Source of the DNA: Apteryx mantelli
Lineage: Eukaryota > Chordata > Aves > Apterygiformes > Apterygidae
Length of the DNA stretch: 64,000 nucleotides
Direction of reading: 5' to 3'
NCBI RefSeq assembly: GCF_036417845.1
Contig: NC_089981.1
Location: 78,471,268-78,535,267 of the forward strand
Made by a program: the position numbers and the translations under genes. Positions 1-12,300 of the stretch are shown here, in pieces (within the stretch, counting starts at the first letter, position 1; the number at the start of each line of letters is the position of its first letter). The notes under the pieces were generated by a model, which was given only the letters and a program-made list of their open reading frames with translations, was not told the origin of the DNA and searched no databases.

Positions 1-2284
1 CTAGTTTGCTTTAGCAATGCTGCACACAGCTGTGGAGAAAATAGCAGGCTCTGCACTGATCATAATTAATGAGTTTTGTTAGATTGCATGCTTCAGCTGG
101 AAATCATCAGCTGATCAGCAACATTTATTTACCATTAATGTCAATTAAAAAATAACCCTAAGAAGCTCTCAGTGACACAGAGAAAATCCTGGAGGTATTT
201 CACCCGTTCTGTATCACTCCTCACTCTCCAAAAATAATGTGGCTTTAATGAGCCCTCTTCAGCGGGGCCCTTGGTTGCCTGCTCTCAGTTTATATTGTGG
301 CATTTTAAGGGTGTCCCTTGCAATGAGAACAACGATTTCTTGTTGGGAAGAAATGAGGTGTGAAGTCCCTCAGCAGGGTTGTTTCACAGGTTACCTGCAC
401 AGCAGAGACCTCTGTCAGCAAATCAAGGCCTTCTGCTCATCATAGCCAGCCTCCATCCCAGAGGCCAGAAACATCACTGCCTTGTGTGACAGCTTTGGAC
501 ACGTCTGTGTTACACAGCCTGTTCCCTGCTTTGTGAGATGGAATAAATCACTAAACAGAGAGAGTCAAACTTCCTTTGTTTGCCTCCCACATCGCTGCTT
601 TGAATCACCATCTGGATGGTGTGTCGTGCCTCTTAGTGCTGTAATGACACACCGAGCCGGGAACCTAAACCGGGATCACTGAGAAGCATTCACAAGTGGC
701 GGGAGGAGGCACCATTACTCAAATGAGTCATAATTTAAGATTTTTTTTCCCTTGAATTACTATGTGATCCTCGCAAAGTAAATATAAAGAATTTTCTCTG
801 TCTCTCTCTTTTTTTTTAAGCCCACGTTTTTCCCAGAGAGACCAAGCCCCCACAGTCGACCGTCTCCCAGGCACATACTGAGACTGCGCTGGAGGTACCG
901 CAGGTTGCTCCTCTCTTCTGCTAGGCTCTTCCTGTAACGATGCAGCTGGACTGGAGGCTCTCCGCATGCAACCAAAGATAATCCACAAGTAACGCAGTGC
1001 CGCAAAGTGCACAGCAGTCGTGAGAGGCTGGAGCATCTCACAGGTGCTGCCGCTGCCGCTGGTAAGGAGTCAAACGCCTGAGGTTTTGAAATAGATGCGG
1101 GCTGCAAATGGAGACTGACAGCCTTGCATTTGCAAATCTCATTCAGAAACACTGAAGCAACTCTCACAAAACCCTTCTTGCCTCAGACTTTCATTGAAGA
1201 CTGGAAAAAGAAACAGAGGTGGGAAGGAGAGTTCACACAGTCACTGCTATTGCCTTTTGCTAGCCTGTTTCTCCAAAACAGATAGAAAAGATAAAGGGAG
1301 CTCTATGGGGAAGAGATTTGCACTGAATAGTATTTCTGAGTCGCTGATCAGTGAAGAAAACAGAGGGCCTCAGAGCTTCTTGCTTACTTTAAAGAAAAAA
1401 CTGCTTTTAGGCAAAGCAGTTACTTAAAGTACAATATCTTTTTATTATGCCATTGAGGACTTGATACTAATGCTTACAAACTTTTCTTTGATGAGATTAT
1501 CACTCAGCTGTTTTAAACAGCTTTGTCTGATACAAGAATCCTTAAACCAGACACCCCTCTCATTTAAAAGATGACTGCAGGGAGGAGAGGGACCAAACTG
1601 TAGAAATGCACCACAAAGTCTCAGGGGTGAGACCCTCCTCCCCAACATGAGGGCTGGGATGAGTTGCCCCTTGGGAGATCCCCAGCCCTGTGACTGCAGG
1701 AGCTGGCACGTCTCTGGACTGGGGCCAAGCGCAGCCAAGGTGGGAGGTGAGCAGGGAGCCCCAGAGGTAACTGCCTCTCAAGGCATGTAGAAATGCAATA
1801 GTGCAAGGCTACCTGAGCCGGGTTTCATTAGCTGTTAGCTAGGCTATTTATAGGAACAGAGTTTACTAATTTAAAAGTAACTGGGAAATCTCTGCATTTG
1901 CTGTGCTCTCTTTGGGACTGCAACACAGATGCACTACTAGCAAGAGGTAGCTGTGTTAAGGTAATAACAGTCTCAGGCTGTGAGTGAGGTTGGGATGTAG
2001 GAAGATATCATTTCTTTTATTATACCAGCTGATATGTTGGAAAAACTGGACAAACTCTCACCCAGAAAGAGTCTGTGTATGCTACAGCTTGTCTTTTTCA
2101 GCTGTGTTAATTTATCTGACAGGGGATGGAGCGTCCAGAGGTTGTTGAACGCACTTGCCATTTGGTACTGCTTTAGCTGTGTTGAATTAAAACAGTGTCT
2201 CTAAAGCAGTATAACCCATTCATCAGGTAACTCTATGTATGATATAAAGGTGTCTTTTGATATAATTTTTTCCTGAACATTGAA
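1..2284. other. Non-coding DNA, no gene recognised
   Basis: All open frames here are short and of chance type, with no recognisable domains. The first 180 bases are AT-rich and carry several TAAT/ATTA homeodomain-type cores (around 65-70, 134-140 and 144-150), which would suit a regulatory element, but this is only suggestive. No CpG-dense promoter is visible. Confidence 0.5.
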
Positions 2285-2690
2285 GGACACGTTCCCTGTC
2301 TTGTACAGTAGAGGAACTGGGGGCACCAAGTGAAACTTGTAGCAGGAAGCTTCAAAAGAAAGCAAAAGTGGTTCTTCAGACATCGGGTGACCAACATGTG
2401 GAACATTTTGCTGCATGACGTTTTGGATGCTGAACATCCACACACATTCAAGTGGGACAAGTTAATGGAAAAGAAATCCCCTGAGGGTTTCTACACGCAC
2501 ACTACAAACCACATTTAGCTCAGGAAGCCCCTGAGTTGAAAAAGGTTGAAAGTTAGAGGAGTATCTCACATGTTTGCTTTCTTCTTACTCTCTTCTCTAG
2601 GCACCTGTTAATGACTACTCTCAGAGACAGGATGCTGGGCTGGTTGGATCTCTGGTCATATTCTGCATGGCCACATTTATACTCTTTTAA
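2285..2690 (+). mobile_element. CR1 LINE 3' fragment, degenerate
   Basis: The segment follows the order of the 3' end of amniote CR1 elements as I know them. It has a 'caccaagtgaaactt' block near 2322, then 'gtggaac...ttttggatgctgaa' near 2399-2435, 'ttcaagtgggacaagttaatggaa' in spirit near 2447-2470, and finally 'gagacaggatgctgggctggt' in spirit near 2625-2645 before 'ggatctctggtc'. Many substitutions and indels mark an old, inactive copy in sense orientation. The boundaries are approximate and I see no target-site duplication. Confidence 0.75.
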
Positions 2691-4100
2691 AATAAGCCAC
2701 GCTGATCTAAACCATCTTTACACCTATATGACAGTGTGTGTTCATTGGGATCAAAATAAACTACGTGGGACCTGTGTAAAGGAAAGGCTGAAGAATACGG
2801 ATATTAAAAACAAGAAGTGCAAAGACCCAGCTCCCAAGAACAGTCACACCATGGAGAGCAAAGCTTTCTCTGGATGATTCCCTCTGCTCCAATGCGGAGG
2901 GCGGCAGCTCTCCCCTCACCAGTCCCTGAATGAGACTCATATGTGGGAACATAAAAATATTAACTAGAAAAGGAACAATTCCCTTTTGGGCTGTGGGCCC
3001 GTCGTTCCCCACTCTGCACAGGCAGGCTTGTTTGTTTGCACAGTGAATTTTGTACTTGTTTCTCTTGGAGTACTGAATCCAGGGGAGAGAAGCAGAGGGG
3101 CGGACTGATGCACCGAGCCCAACCATACAGCTATTCCTCAGCCATAAACGCTGTCAAAATAAAGTATCAAGCTGCTTTTTTGCATATTTTGAAAATGGGT
3201 AACAACAAGCATTTTCCATGATCTGTCTCCTGTCTTGCTCCTGCTTACTAAATACAGCTACACTCTCCCTGTCTGGGCACTTACCCCATATGGAGCACTA
3301 GAAGGAGCATCACTCGGTCCATGCCCCCTCAAGGGGCCTATCCTGCCCAGGGATGACAGACCCTGCTTGGCCATCCCCCACCGGCAGGAAACAGGCCAGG
3401 AGTGGGGGTTACAGGGGGCTGCTGTGCCAGAGGCAGCCTCACTGGGATAACGGGCTGCCTGGAGCATCCCTACGGGGATCCCAGCATACCCCCAGCAGCC
3501 AGGGAGGGGAAAGAGGCATCCGAGCAAGCACTTCACTCCCCATCTGCCTGGGCATGGGAGACACGGAGCGGCCAGCCCAGGGGTGAACAGCATGTCCCTG
3601 GTTCCTGCCAAACCGCCCTGAGTCCGGACAAAAACAGCAGGAGGCAGTGGGGGAAGAAACCCCACGGGTAAGCTACGAGTGTGCTCAGGTCTCAGACCAC
3701 TGATCCTCTTTAGAGACAGCTCATCAAAACTAAAGAATGATGGTATTTAAGTGCTAACCAGTGCCTGGGCAGGGGGACATGGTCAAGTAAGGCTGACCTG
3801 CAGGGTGTAGTGGAGGAAGCCAGAAAATGCATATTCTAGTGTCAGAGTTGCACAGGTTTGTCCCTGCATTGTGATGAGTCTCACCAAGACCACTAACTGT
3901 GAGTGAAGGCACACGGTGCTCAGCACGTCCTGGGATCAGGCTGCTTCACGCAAAGAGATGAAAACCACTCAGCAATAGGCAGTCAGTCACAAGAAAGCAT
4001 CTTCCTGGGGGCTGTTGACATTATTATTCTAGATCAAGAAGCAAATCCTACGTGTTAGTTACTTAGTAGATGAAGTTACCATGCCAACTCATATGCTACC

Positions 4101-4124
4101 TTTTTTTTTATTATTATTATTATT
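4101..4124. repeat. Simple repeat T9(ATT)5
   Basis: Nine T are followed by five ATT units. It is a short microsatellite and probably length-polymorphic. Confidence 0.9.
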
Positions 4125-4643
4125 GCAAGAGTAGGCAGCGCTCCCTTGAGATTTCACAAAAGGGGAGGAAAAATGTCAAAGTGCCAAGAATATAACGGAA
4201 TTTCTAGTCTCAACCCTCTTCCCCATAGATCTGTTTTTCAGCGCACATCCCTCTCCTTCTCATGGCAACAGCGAGCCTAAGCCAAGAGATTCTCTGAATG
4301 GTAATTTAGTGGGCAACCCACAATATTGTGGTGCTACGCTTCAGTAATCCACAGCTCTCTGCCCCCGCTTTGCACACTTTTCAGGGAACTAATGCAAGGT
4401 ACTGGTGCTAAATGTAGTCTTCTCCCAACCTCTCCTTGACTTCTCTGCACTTCTTTCTTTGCTCACTGTTTCTTTCCTGTCTTCCCATCTATCTTCTTTT
4501 CCTCTGCTGGAAAGCATTTTATTTTAGCTAGCTACCTTAATTTGTTTCTCCTTTGTCTTTGCTTTTTTTTCTTCTCAAGACATGCTATATTCCTGCCTTC
4601 TCCCTTATTTGATTCTGCCCCTTCTGATCTCCCTTACCTTCAA

Positions 4644-4657
4644 GTGCCCCCTGCTAA
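4644..4657 (-). promoter_or_regulatory. CTCF-like motif
   Basis: Read on the minus strand the site is TTAGCAGGGGGCAC. It matches 12 of 14 positions of the CTCF core CCASYAGRKGGCRS. A motif match alone does not show occupancy. Confidence 0.3.
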
Positions 4658-5436
4658 CACAAGGACCCCACAGTGGAGCAGACATAAGTGCCTGTGGCAC
4701 GATGCCGGGATGTGGTTGGTTGTCCATATCATTAACAATTTCAGATAAGCACAAGTTCAACATAAACACAAGAAAGCCTTTGTCTGCCAAAACAGGAGTG
4801 CTGCTGTGCCCAGCCTTGTTGGCTGCTGTAGGCAGAGCTGAAAGTCTGCCTAAATTTCGTGCACTTTGCTTTTTCCTTTGGGACTAAAAGCTACCCAGCT
4901 TCAAGAAGTGGGGGATGTTGCAGCCTCTTCTGGGGGAGATCAGGTCACGCTGGAAGTCTGAAAAGAGAAGGGTTGCTAGGAAGAGGTTCGAGGAACAGAG
5001 TCAGGCTCTACACCCTGCCAAAGGAGAGACCCAAAATTTCATGTCCGCTAGGGTGGGTATGGGGGTGTAAACCCCCAGTGGTCGTACCAGTGTGGTGGCA
5101 TAACTCGACCTACCGCAGGGTTGGCTCACATCTGTGGCCCGACTCCCACATTGCTTATCAGCTGCTTGGTCCTTAGGTAGCCCCAAAATAACACTCACTT
5201 ACTGCAAGACCAGGGAGCACTGGGGACTTACATGCACAGAAGGGCAGAGGATGGGGCAGGTGCAAGGCGGTTCCCTTAGAAGTGGATGCCTGACTATGTG
5301 CAGTTTGCCCCTCCTGAGTAAACACTCAAAACATCTTGGCTTTTTACAGGTTATTAATAGCCAGCTCTCTGCAGCTCAGCCACCCCTGGTCCGGCCTCTG
5401 CTCATCCTCCCTGCTCTGCACCCGGACCCTGCGGGG

Positions 5437-5450
5437 CCAGGAGGTGGCAC
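5437..5450 (+). promoter_or_regulatory. CTCF-like motif
   Basis: The site CCAGGAGGTGGCAC matches 13 of 14 positions of CCASYAGRKGGCRS. It lies about 790 bp from the opposite-strand match at 4644, giving a divergent pair (minus-strand motif first, plus-strand motif second). Confidence 0.35.
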
Positions 5451-8400
5451 AGCCCACAGATGTGATGCTCACTGGCCCCGGCAGCACAGATGCCCGCATG
5501 CTGCCGAGCCACCTTGCTCCCCCAGCCATTCCCTTCCCAAGATAAAGCAGATGGTGAGGGGCACTGTGCATCCCTTTCCAGGGCCCGTGGGAGCACTGGG
5601 CTCCCCAGGAAACACAGAGTGGGCTGCCGTGGTGGTGCAGTGCTGTGTCCGTTGCATGGTCCTGTGCTCCGACATCTGTGAGGGCTGGCCTGCCCTGGGG
5701 CAGAGGCTGCAGTGCTACATTAATGCATCGTCCGGGCTGTGGGGACGGAGCGTCCGCTTGTTATTCTCTGGGAACAGGGCAGGGTGTGACCTTCAGCTTC
5801 CCACACCTCTTCTGGGAAGCTGTGTACAAGCTTGTCAGTTGAGGATCACAGCTTTTAAGAGTCTATGGAAAAAAAGGTACATTCAGATAAATGCAGTCAC
5901 TCCTGGCATTGCCTCCTGGCATCAGCCCTTGAGTTTTTGGCACAGCTCTCAGCTGGAACGGTGCAGGAGTGACTTGTGCCCATACACTTGACTGTTCGTT
6001 GTGTCAACATTGCCGTTTATTTGGAAGACACACAGCGACGAGAAGGAAAGGAAGCAGGCGCAGATGGTCTCCGGCTGCAGGTGAGTGATGGGGTGAGCTG
6101 GCAAGCTGCTAGCGCTTGCCATGGCAGGGGGGTCTGCGGGGGGTCTGCACACTCGCCATCACAGTAGGAGACATGGCCAGAGGGACGCCAGCCACTGCAT
6201 TCAGTTCTTCATCCGGACTCACATCCCTTGTTGTATGAGGTCATTTGAATCCAGGATATACCTTCATTGCCTATGAGCTAGCGCTACCTCATAATAAGGA
6301 AAAGAACAGATACCTGCACACATTTTGAATCCCATTTTCCTGAAGTTCTCCATGTAAACCAAAAAACAGAGGCACAGACCTTTGTACCAAGTAAAGGTTC
6401 CTTTAGGACTTGCCTTGCAGCATTTTACGCTGCTTATCTACTCACAGTCCTGGTCAATTAAGTTCAAGGATGTGATGTGGGTCATGACTCAACAGCTGGC
6501 TGCAGGCAGCACCAAACAGGATACATTAATTTTTCCTGGTCAACTTCCAAGGCCAAGTCCCGGCTCTTATCATATTAACTATCTTGACTCTTGACCATTG
6601 TATTCGAACGTGATCAAGTTTAATGAAGACCAGCCATCCAAAGGCACTCCTCAGTTTTTCACAGATGGTGTAGCAGGTAAAGGTGAACAGTTAAACGCAG
6701 TTCTGATATTACTCTGTGTATGCTGATGCTTGGCTTTTGTGCTCAGGTTTCACAGATCTGTTTGACCTTTTCTGTTAAATTTGGACCCTACAACATCCAC
6801 ACATGAAAGCCTGATTTAATGATGCATAATGGGGCTTCCAAATAGTGCCCAGTGGTAGCCAGTTCTGCTCCCAGTGAGGTTGGTGGGCTTGAGATGAATC
6901 CTAACTCACTTCACACCATCTGCTCCCCCCAAAACGTAAGAGAAATTTTAGAAGTAGCAAGCTCAAGCAGGAGCAATCCTTAGACTTTGGAGAGGTTACT
7001 CACAGGAACAGGGACTATTCCTATGTTTTAATGCTGTTGAAGGGGTGGAGAGAGGGAAGCTGCAGTTCTAGAAATTACACAAGTGCAATTACTGATTTGC
7101 CTGTAATGCCCCAAATTGTGGTTTGTGGGGGGGTTTATTTTCATCTCTGCACAGTGTCTTAGCATGGTGGGTAGTACAATGCAAGGCAGTGTGTAGTAAA
7201 TCTGAAACTGTACGGTACTTGCACTGAATAACTCAGAGCTCATAATCACAGCTTGGCAAGAGGATGAATTGCATTTCAAAATGTGATGTTGAAAAAAATA
7301 ACAACAAAAAACGAGAGAAGTTTAATAGGGAAATTTGAAAAGGCTTGTTGGTTATATTCTTTCAGTCAATAATATAGTAGAAAGAAGTGTTTAATAGGTC
7401 AAAGAAGAGGAAAAAAATGATGTTCCTCTGTGATGTGGTACAAAGATAATCACCATGAGGCCAAACATTTTTCAGCATCAATTTAGCAGATGAAGCCAGA
7501 GAGAAAATTAAAATGCAGGAGATAAATGTGCAATAGCCTCAGAAGCAATACAAACCTGGCTTCTTTGTTTATCCTTTGATTTTTATCAGGCTGAGGAAGG
7601 CATTTGTATTTGGATTTTAAATGGGATGCACCAATTCAATTGCTATTTTGAAGAAATACAGAGGGAGGATTCATACTCCTTTCTCCCTTAGTGTCATGTT
7701 TTCCCATCCTTATTCTCCCTTTCCAATAAAAGAACTCTCAAATGGCTGATTAGAAAACAAAGAATTCAGGAAAATGAAAGGATGGTCTTGGAGTTTTGTT
7801 AGTTAAAACAAATTTGCATTTATTTACTGAAGCTATGTTCTGGAGATTTGCTACAAATGGCCTAAAACCAAGTTTTCTGCTTAAGAGAGAGCTGAAACCT
7901 GATTCAGGTCAGAATTGCATGGTTTCAGCACCTATGGATTCCTACAAAAACTAAACTGTGTGGAAAAGTAAAACAAGAAACTCTGAGAGGGAATGTAGTC
8001 TCTTTCCATGTACATGCCAGGGCTGTGGGGGGTATTCTCAGGAATAGTCAGCCTGCTGATGGAAGTGATCTAAGCCACCTGGAAGCCACTCCTAGGTTTG
8101 GGCTAGATTCTCCAAATAGCTTCAGCTGGGGGGAAAAACAGTATTATTTTAGGGCTGGGCTTGGTGAAGTTGCTAGAGGGGTAGTCTCTGTTTTTGGGTG
8201 GTGTTTGGGGGAAAGGGGCATTCAGTCTCCCTGTGGAGACATGATGCCCTGGTGGTGCTGAGCTTTCATCCACCAAGAGGTGCCAGGGAGACAGACCAGG
8301 GAGCAGCCTGCAGGAGAAAGGGTGACCTCACTCTCTCCTAGCACTGTTTTTTTGTGAATGAAGCCACTTTAGGCAGGCTGAGCAATGCTCCCCGAAGAGT

Positions 8401-9273
8401 GACCCATAGCAAAGCCAAACTCAGCCATGGCACAAGTGAAGGAGACGATGGCATTGGGAGCTTCATCCATAGCCCAGCTTTCCAACAGATCCTTAGCTCC
8501 CTGGGGGTGAATTTGGTTCAGTCATAGGAGAGATTTGAACCAGAGTTTTCTCCATACCAAGGCTATGTTGTGGCTTGTATGGAGTGCATCCTCAAAACTG
8601 TGTTGATGGTGTCAGGTCAAATTAAACCACATCTGGCAAAAAAAGAAGAAAGGCTGACAAGGTTTCCCCAGCTCTAGGAGGTGGTACAGACTGATGCAGG
8701 TTGCTCGACCTTGGCCACGCAGCAATGTGTTGAGGGCCATGCCATCCCCGCCAGCAGTGCATGGAGGAGCCTGTGCACTGCAGTAGGACATCCTGGCCAT
8801 GCTGGCTCTGCAGAGGGGGGGCGAAGGGGTCCAGGGCAGGTTGTCAAGCTCTGCTCTGGGCAAGTGCTGGAGTCTGTTCTCAGCTGTCAGGATGTAAGGA
8901 CCCTGGGTAGGTGGCCTCGTGAGGCTTCTGTGCTGCTCCCCCTACCTGAGTGCTGGATTTCCTCCCCTTCCAGGGGACAAAGAAGAAAGCTGGGCCATAA
9001 ACCTGTTCCCATGACATTTTTTTTTTTAATTCCTGCAGAACTTTCTGGGAAGGGACAGGCTGAGTTCCAGACCCCGGGAAAAGTAGAAGATTTCTCACCA
9101 ATGTAAATTAGAGAGGAAAATCAAAATGATTTTCACGCTTTGGTCCTTCTCGCCCTGCCAGCCCTAAAGCATTGCAGAAGGAAGAAAACAGACAGAAACG
9201 GGTAGGAGGGCAAAGCATTCACTGCAAGAGCTCATATGAAGGGATATTTGAGAGTCTGTGGTTGTTTGCTGTT

Positions 9274-9342
9274 CACACACATGCATGTATGTGAATTGCA
9301 TACCCGTCTATGTGCATGTGCATGCACACATACACACGCACA
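9274..9342. repeat. Degenerate (TG/CA)n tract
   Basis: Alternating purine-pyrimidine sequence (TG, CA, TGCA steps) runs through this stretch with interruptions. It is a decayed dinucleotide microsatellite with Z-DNA-prone composition. Confidence 0.7.
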
Positions 9343-12300
9343 GAGGTTAAAATCACAGCACACACTGGGATGACACAGTGGCACCTCAAGATATGTGGCA
9401 CCCCAGCCCCAAATGACAAACAAGCCAGTGCGAGGCTGAGCCAGGCTCTTTTTCCATCCAATGGCTCCTCTGAAGGCCTTTTGCTCAAATACAAACATAT
9501 GGGCTCTTACACATATGGTAGTGAAGACCGAGCTGGTAATCACTCAGCTCGCAGGGTAGGGAAGGTGAGATGCAGGCTTCCTCATGCTGACACTCCCTCC
9601 CCGCTCCCTCCTGGCAATGCCAGCATGGTCCAGGCGAGAGGAGAGGCTGCGTGTTTCTCATTCATCGTGTACCGTTTTAGTTTCGGTAACTAAGCTGTTC
9701 AGCAAGGGGTGAGGAGAGGCCAGGTGTGTGACAGAGACAAGTAAGCTCTCAGTAAAAGCTGAAGCCTCTGTTTTCAAAGTTGGAAGAAAGTTTTGTCTCT
9801 GTAGGTCCAAAGCTGCCAGAGTTTTGATACTGGATCAGATAAAAGCAATTAAGAAGATCATTTACTTTCTGGGTTTGGCTCCAACGTAGGGAGGCTTTTG
9901 CAGGAGCACCTTGGGAGACAGACGATGTTACCCACACACCCAACGGCAGCTCTGGCACCCCGGGGGCACAAACCCGCCGCTGAGGTGAATACAAAGCCAA
10001 ACAATATCTCCTCCTTTCACCTCAGATAAGTCACAGATTCATGCTAATGCATGTAAAAATTCAGACCCAGAGTGAGCACCAGGCTCCGCCAGGCTGCCAG
10101 CCCCACTGCTGCAGCTGGTTGTCTGAGGGCTCTGCACCCTCCTGCAGGTGCAAGGTTGTGATGTTTCCCCAAGAGTTCGTCCAAGGCCACAAAAAGCTGG
10201 TTCCCAAGGAGGGGTCTGTATCTCCGGTCCTGGGCTTTATGTTTGCCCTGCGAGCTCGGCTCCTGCCACATCCAGCTAAGCCGCTCCTCAGACCAGGGCT
10301 GCTCCAGCAGCCCGCAGGATGGCAGGTGCTGTTAGCATCACTGGCAGCCACTATTTCTTTCTTACGCTTTTTTTATACCCATTTTTCTGCCAGAGACAGA
10401 GGGAGGAGGGGCAAAAATCCGCCAGCGCATGTGAATGATGCATTGTGTCCCCATCACCACTTTAAATCAAATTAAACTCTACAAAAAAAAGCTGCATTTT
10501 TACAACAGCACCTGTTATGCTACCGCAATTAGGGCTCCATTATAGCCCCACACATAAAGAGGTTTGAAAACATGGCTGTATAAATTCCCTCTGACTAAAA
10601 AAAAAAAAATTGGCAGTCAGCTGGTCTGTTTTGAAAGGGTTCATTATAAACACAACCGACAGATGCCTCTCAGGGCAGAGTACTTTGGGGGTGCTAAAAT
10701 TATATACCTGAGCCACTCAAATATGAAGGTCAAATTCAGCCAGGGGTGAGCAAGAGCCGTTCCCGCTGGCTTCCTCGGGAGCTGCATGCACTTTGGTCAC
10801 TCTCCGGAGGGATTCTGGCACCGTTTAATACTAGTCTGCACTTTTCCATAGGGATTATACGGAGCGTTGAAGAAAAGAAAGGACAAACTCCTTGGACTGG
10901 TCTACAACAGCATAATTAAACTGACTCCTGTCAACCGGAGGAGTTGTATGGCATTTTGCATCAGCAGAAAGGGTTTACAAATGCTCTAATAACCGCTTAG
11001 AACAGACAGCCTTCAGCAGTTTTAATAACCAGATAAAGCTTAACCAGTTCACTCCAAACAAAATAATGTCATGATTTCGGTATTATCCCGATGCAGACAA
11101 GCCAACAAGGTCCAACCAGCCTCCCTGTAATCGCCGCGCAGACTCTTTGCTGGCCAGGCAGAAATGATGCAGGACTCGCCACGAATTATGGGAAAGACGG
11201 AAACAGGTTGATGGATTGCAGCTGAAATACTTTAGGGCAATCCAACCGGAGAGAGCGGCCGGACTTTGACGGCTGCCCTGAACGTGGCTCAGTTGTAACC
11301 CCTGCCACTCTCTCGCCTTGGTGAGGCTCCTCTGCCATCGCAGGCCAGCAGCCCTTGCCGCCGCAGATTGCTAAGGGAATAATCTGCACCGACAAGCCCC
11401 TGCAGGCATTCATTGACACAACAGATTGTAACAGTTTCAAAAGATTTATGGATTTAGGGTTTATGGAGTCATTGATATGTGAATTAAGCACTGACTGACT
11501 GAGACTAACTCTTCAAAAGGAGTCATTATAATCTCTATAGAAATATAATGATTTCAGTGACAACATCTTCAGTGAAACTTCAAAAACACTTATTTAAAAA
11601 AAAATTAAGTACAAAAATATATATTTAAATAAAGTGCTAGTTCTCAGTTTTTTCCCAGCCTCCAAAGGTAAGGAAATATCAGCATTCAAGTGGTTCAGTC
11701 CTGGGGACAGACGTTCAGGCTTCACCTGCGCCCACCGGTGATGGGAGAAAACTGTGGACTTGTGCTGTTACATCGATAAGAGCCAGCCTGTACCTTTCTC
11801 CCTTCTCCATCAAACCAAGCCTGATATTAACTTGGAAAAAAAGTTTGGTCAGGAAAAAGAAGAGGCCTATGAGATTTCTTACAAGCTACTTTAAAGCTCT
11901 ACTGTTTTTTTTTTTTTTCCCAAGGTCGTTATGCTTATGAGTACCCTGAAGCAACCTGGCAAGTTCCCGGGGGGAGCTCAGGGGACAGGGAGGGCTGGCG
12001 CCTATGAGACCTGGGACGGGGAGCCACCTACCCTCCCTTCGCCTCACTCTGAGGCAAGGACTCTGCTGCTCTGGTTTTTCAGATCTGCTTTCTGAAAGGT
12101 GCTGAATGCTGCCATTATAGGCATGAAGCAGCGAGGGCCTGAATTTATCCAATCCATTGTTTTCCCTTTTTTTAATAAAAACAAGACTACAGAGCCAGGC
12201 TGCAAATCCTGTATGACCCTATATCCTTGGGAATACAAGGAAATATTAATCTGGTATTGGTAGCCAATTTTCAAGCACAATAGGCTGGAAATTTTGGTGC

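Noticed and set aside
5134..5991. 285-codon open frame as a real gene
   Set aside because: No domain, signal peptide or family resemblance; overlapping long frames occur on both strands in the same GC-rich patch. Kept only as a finding to test.
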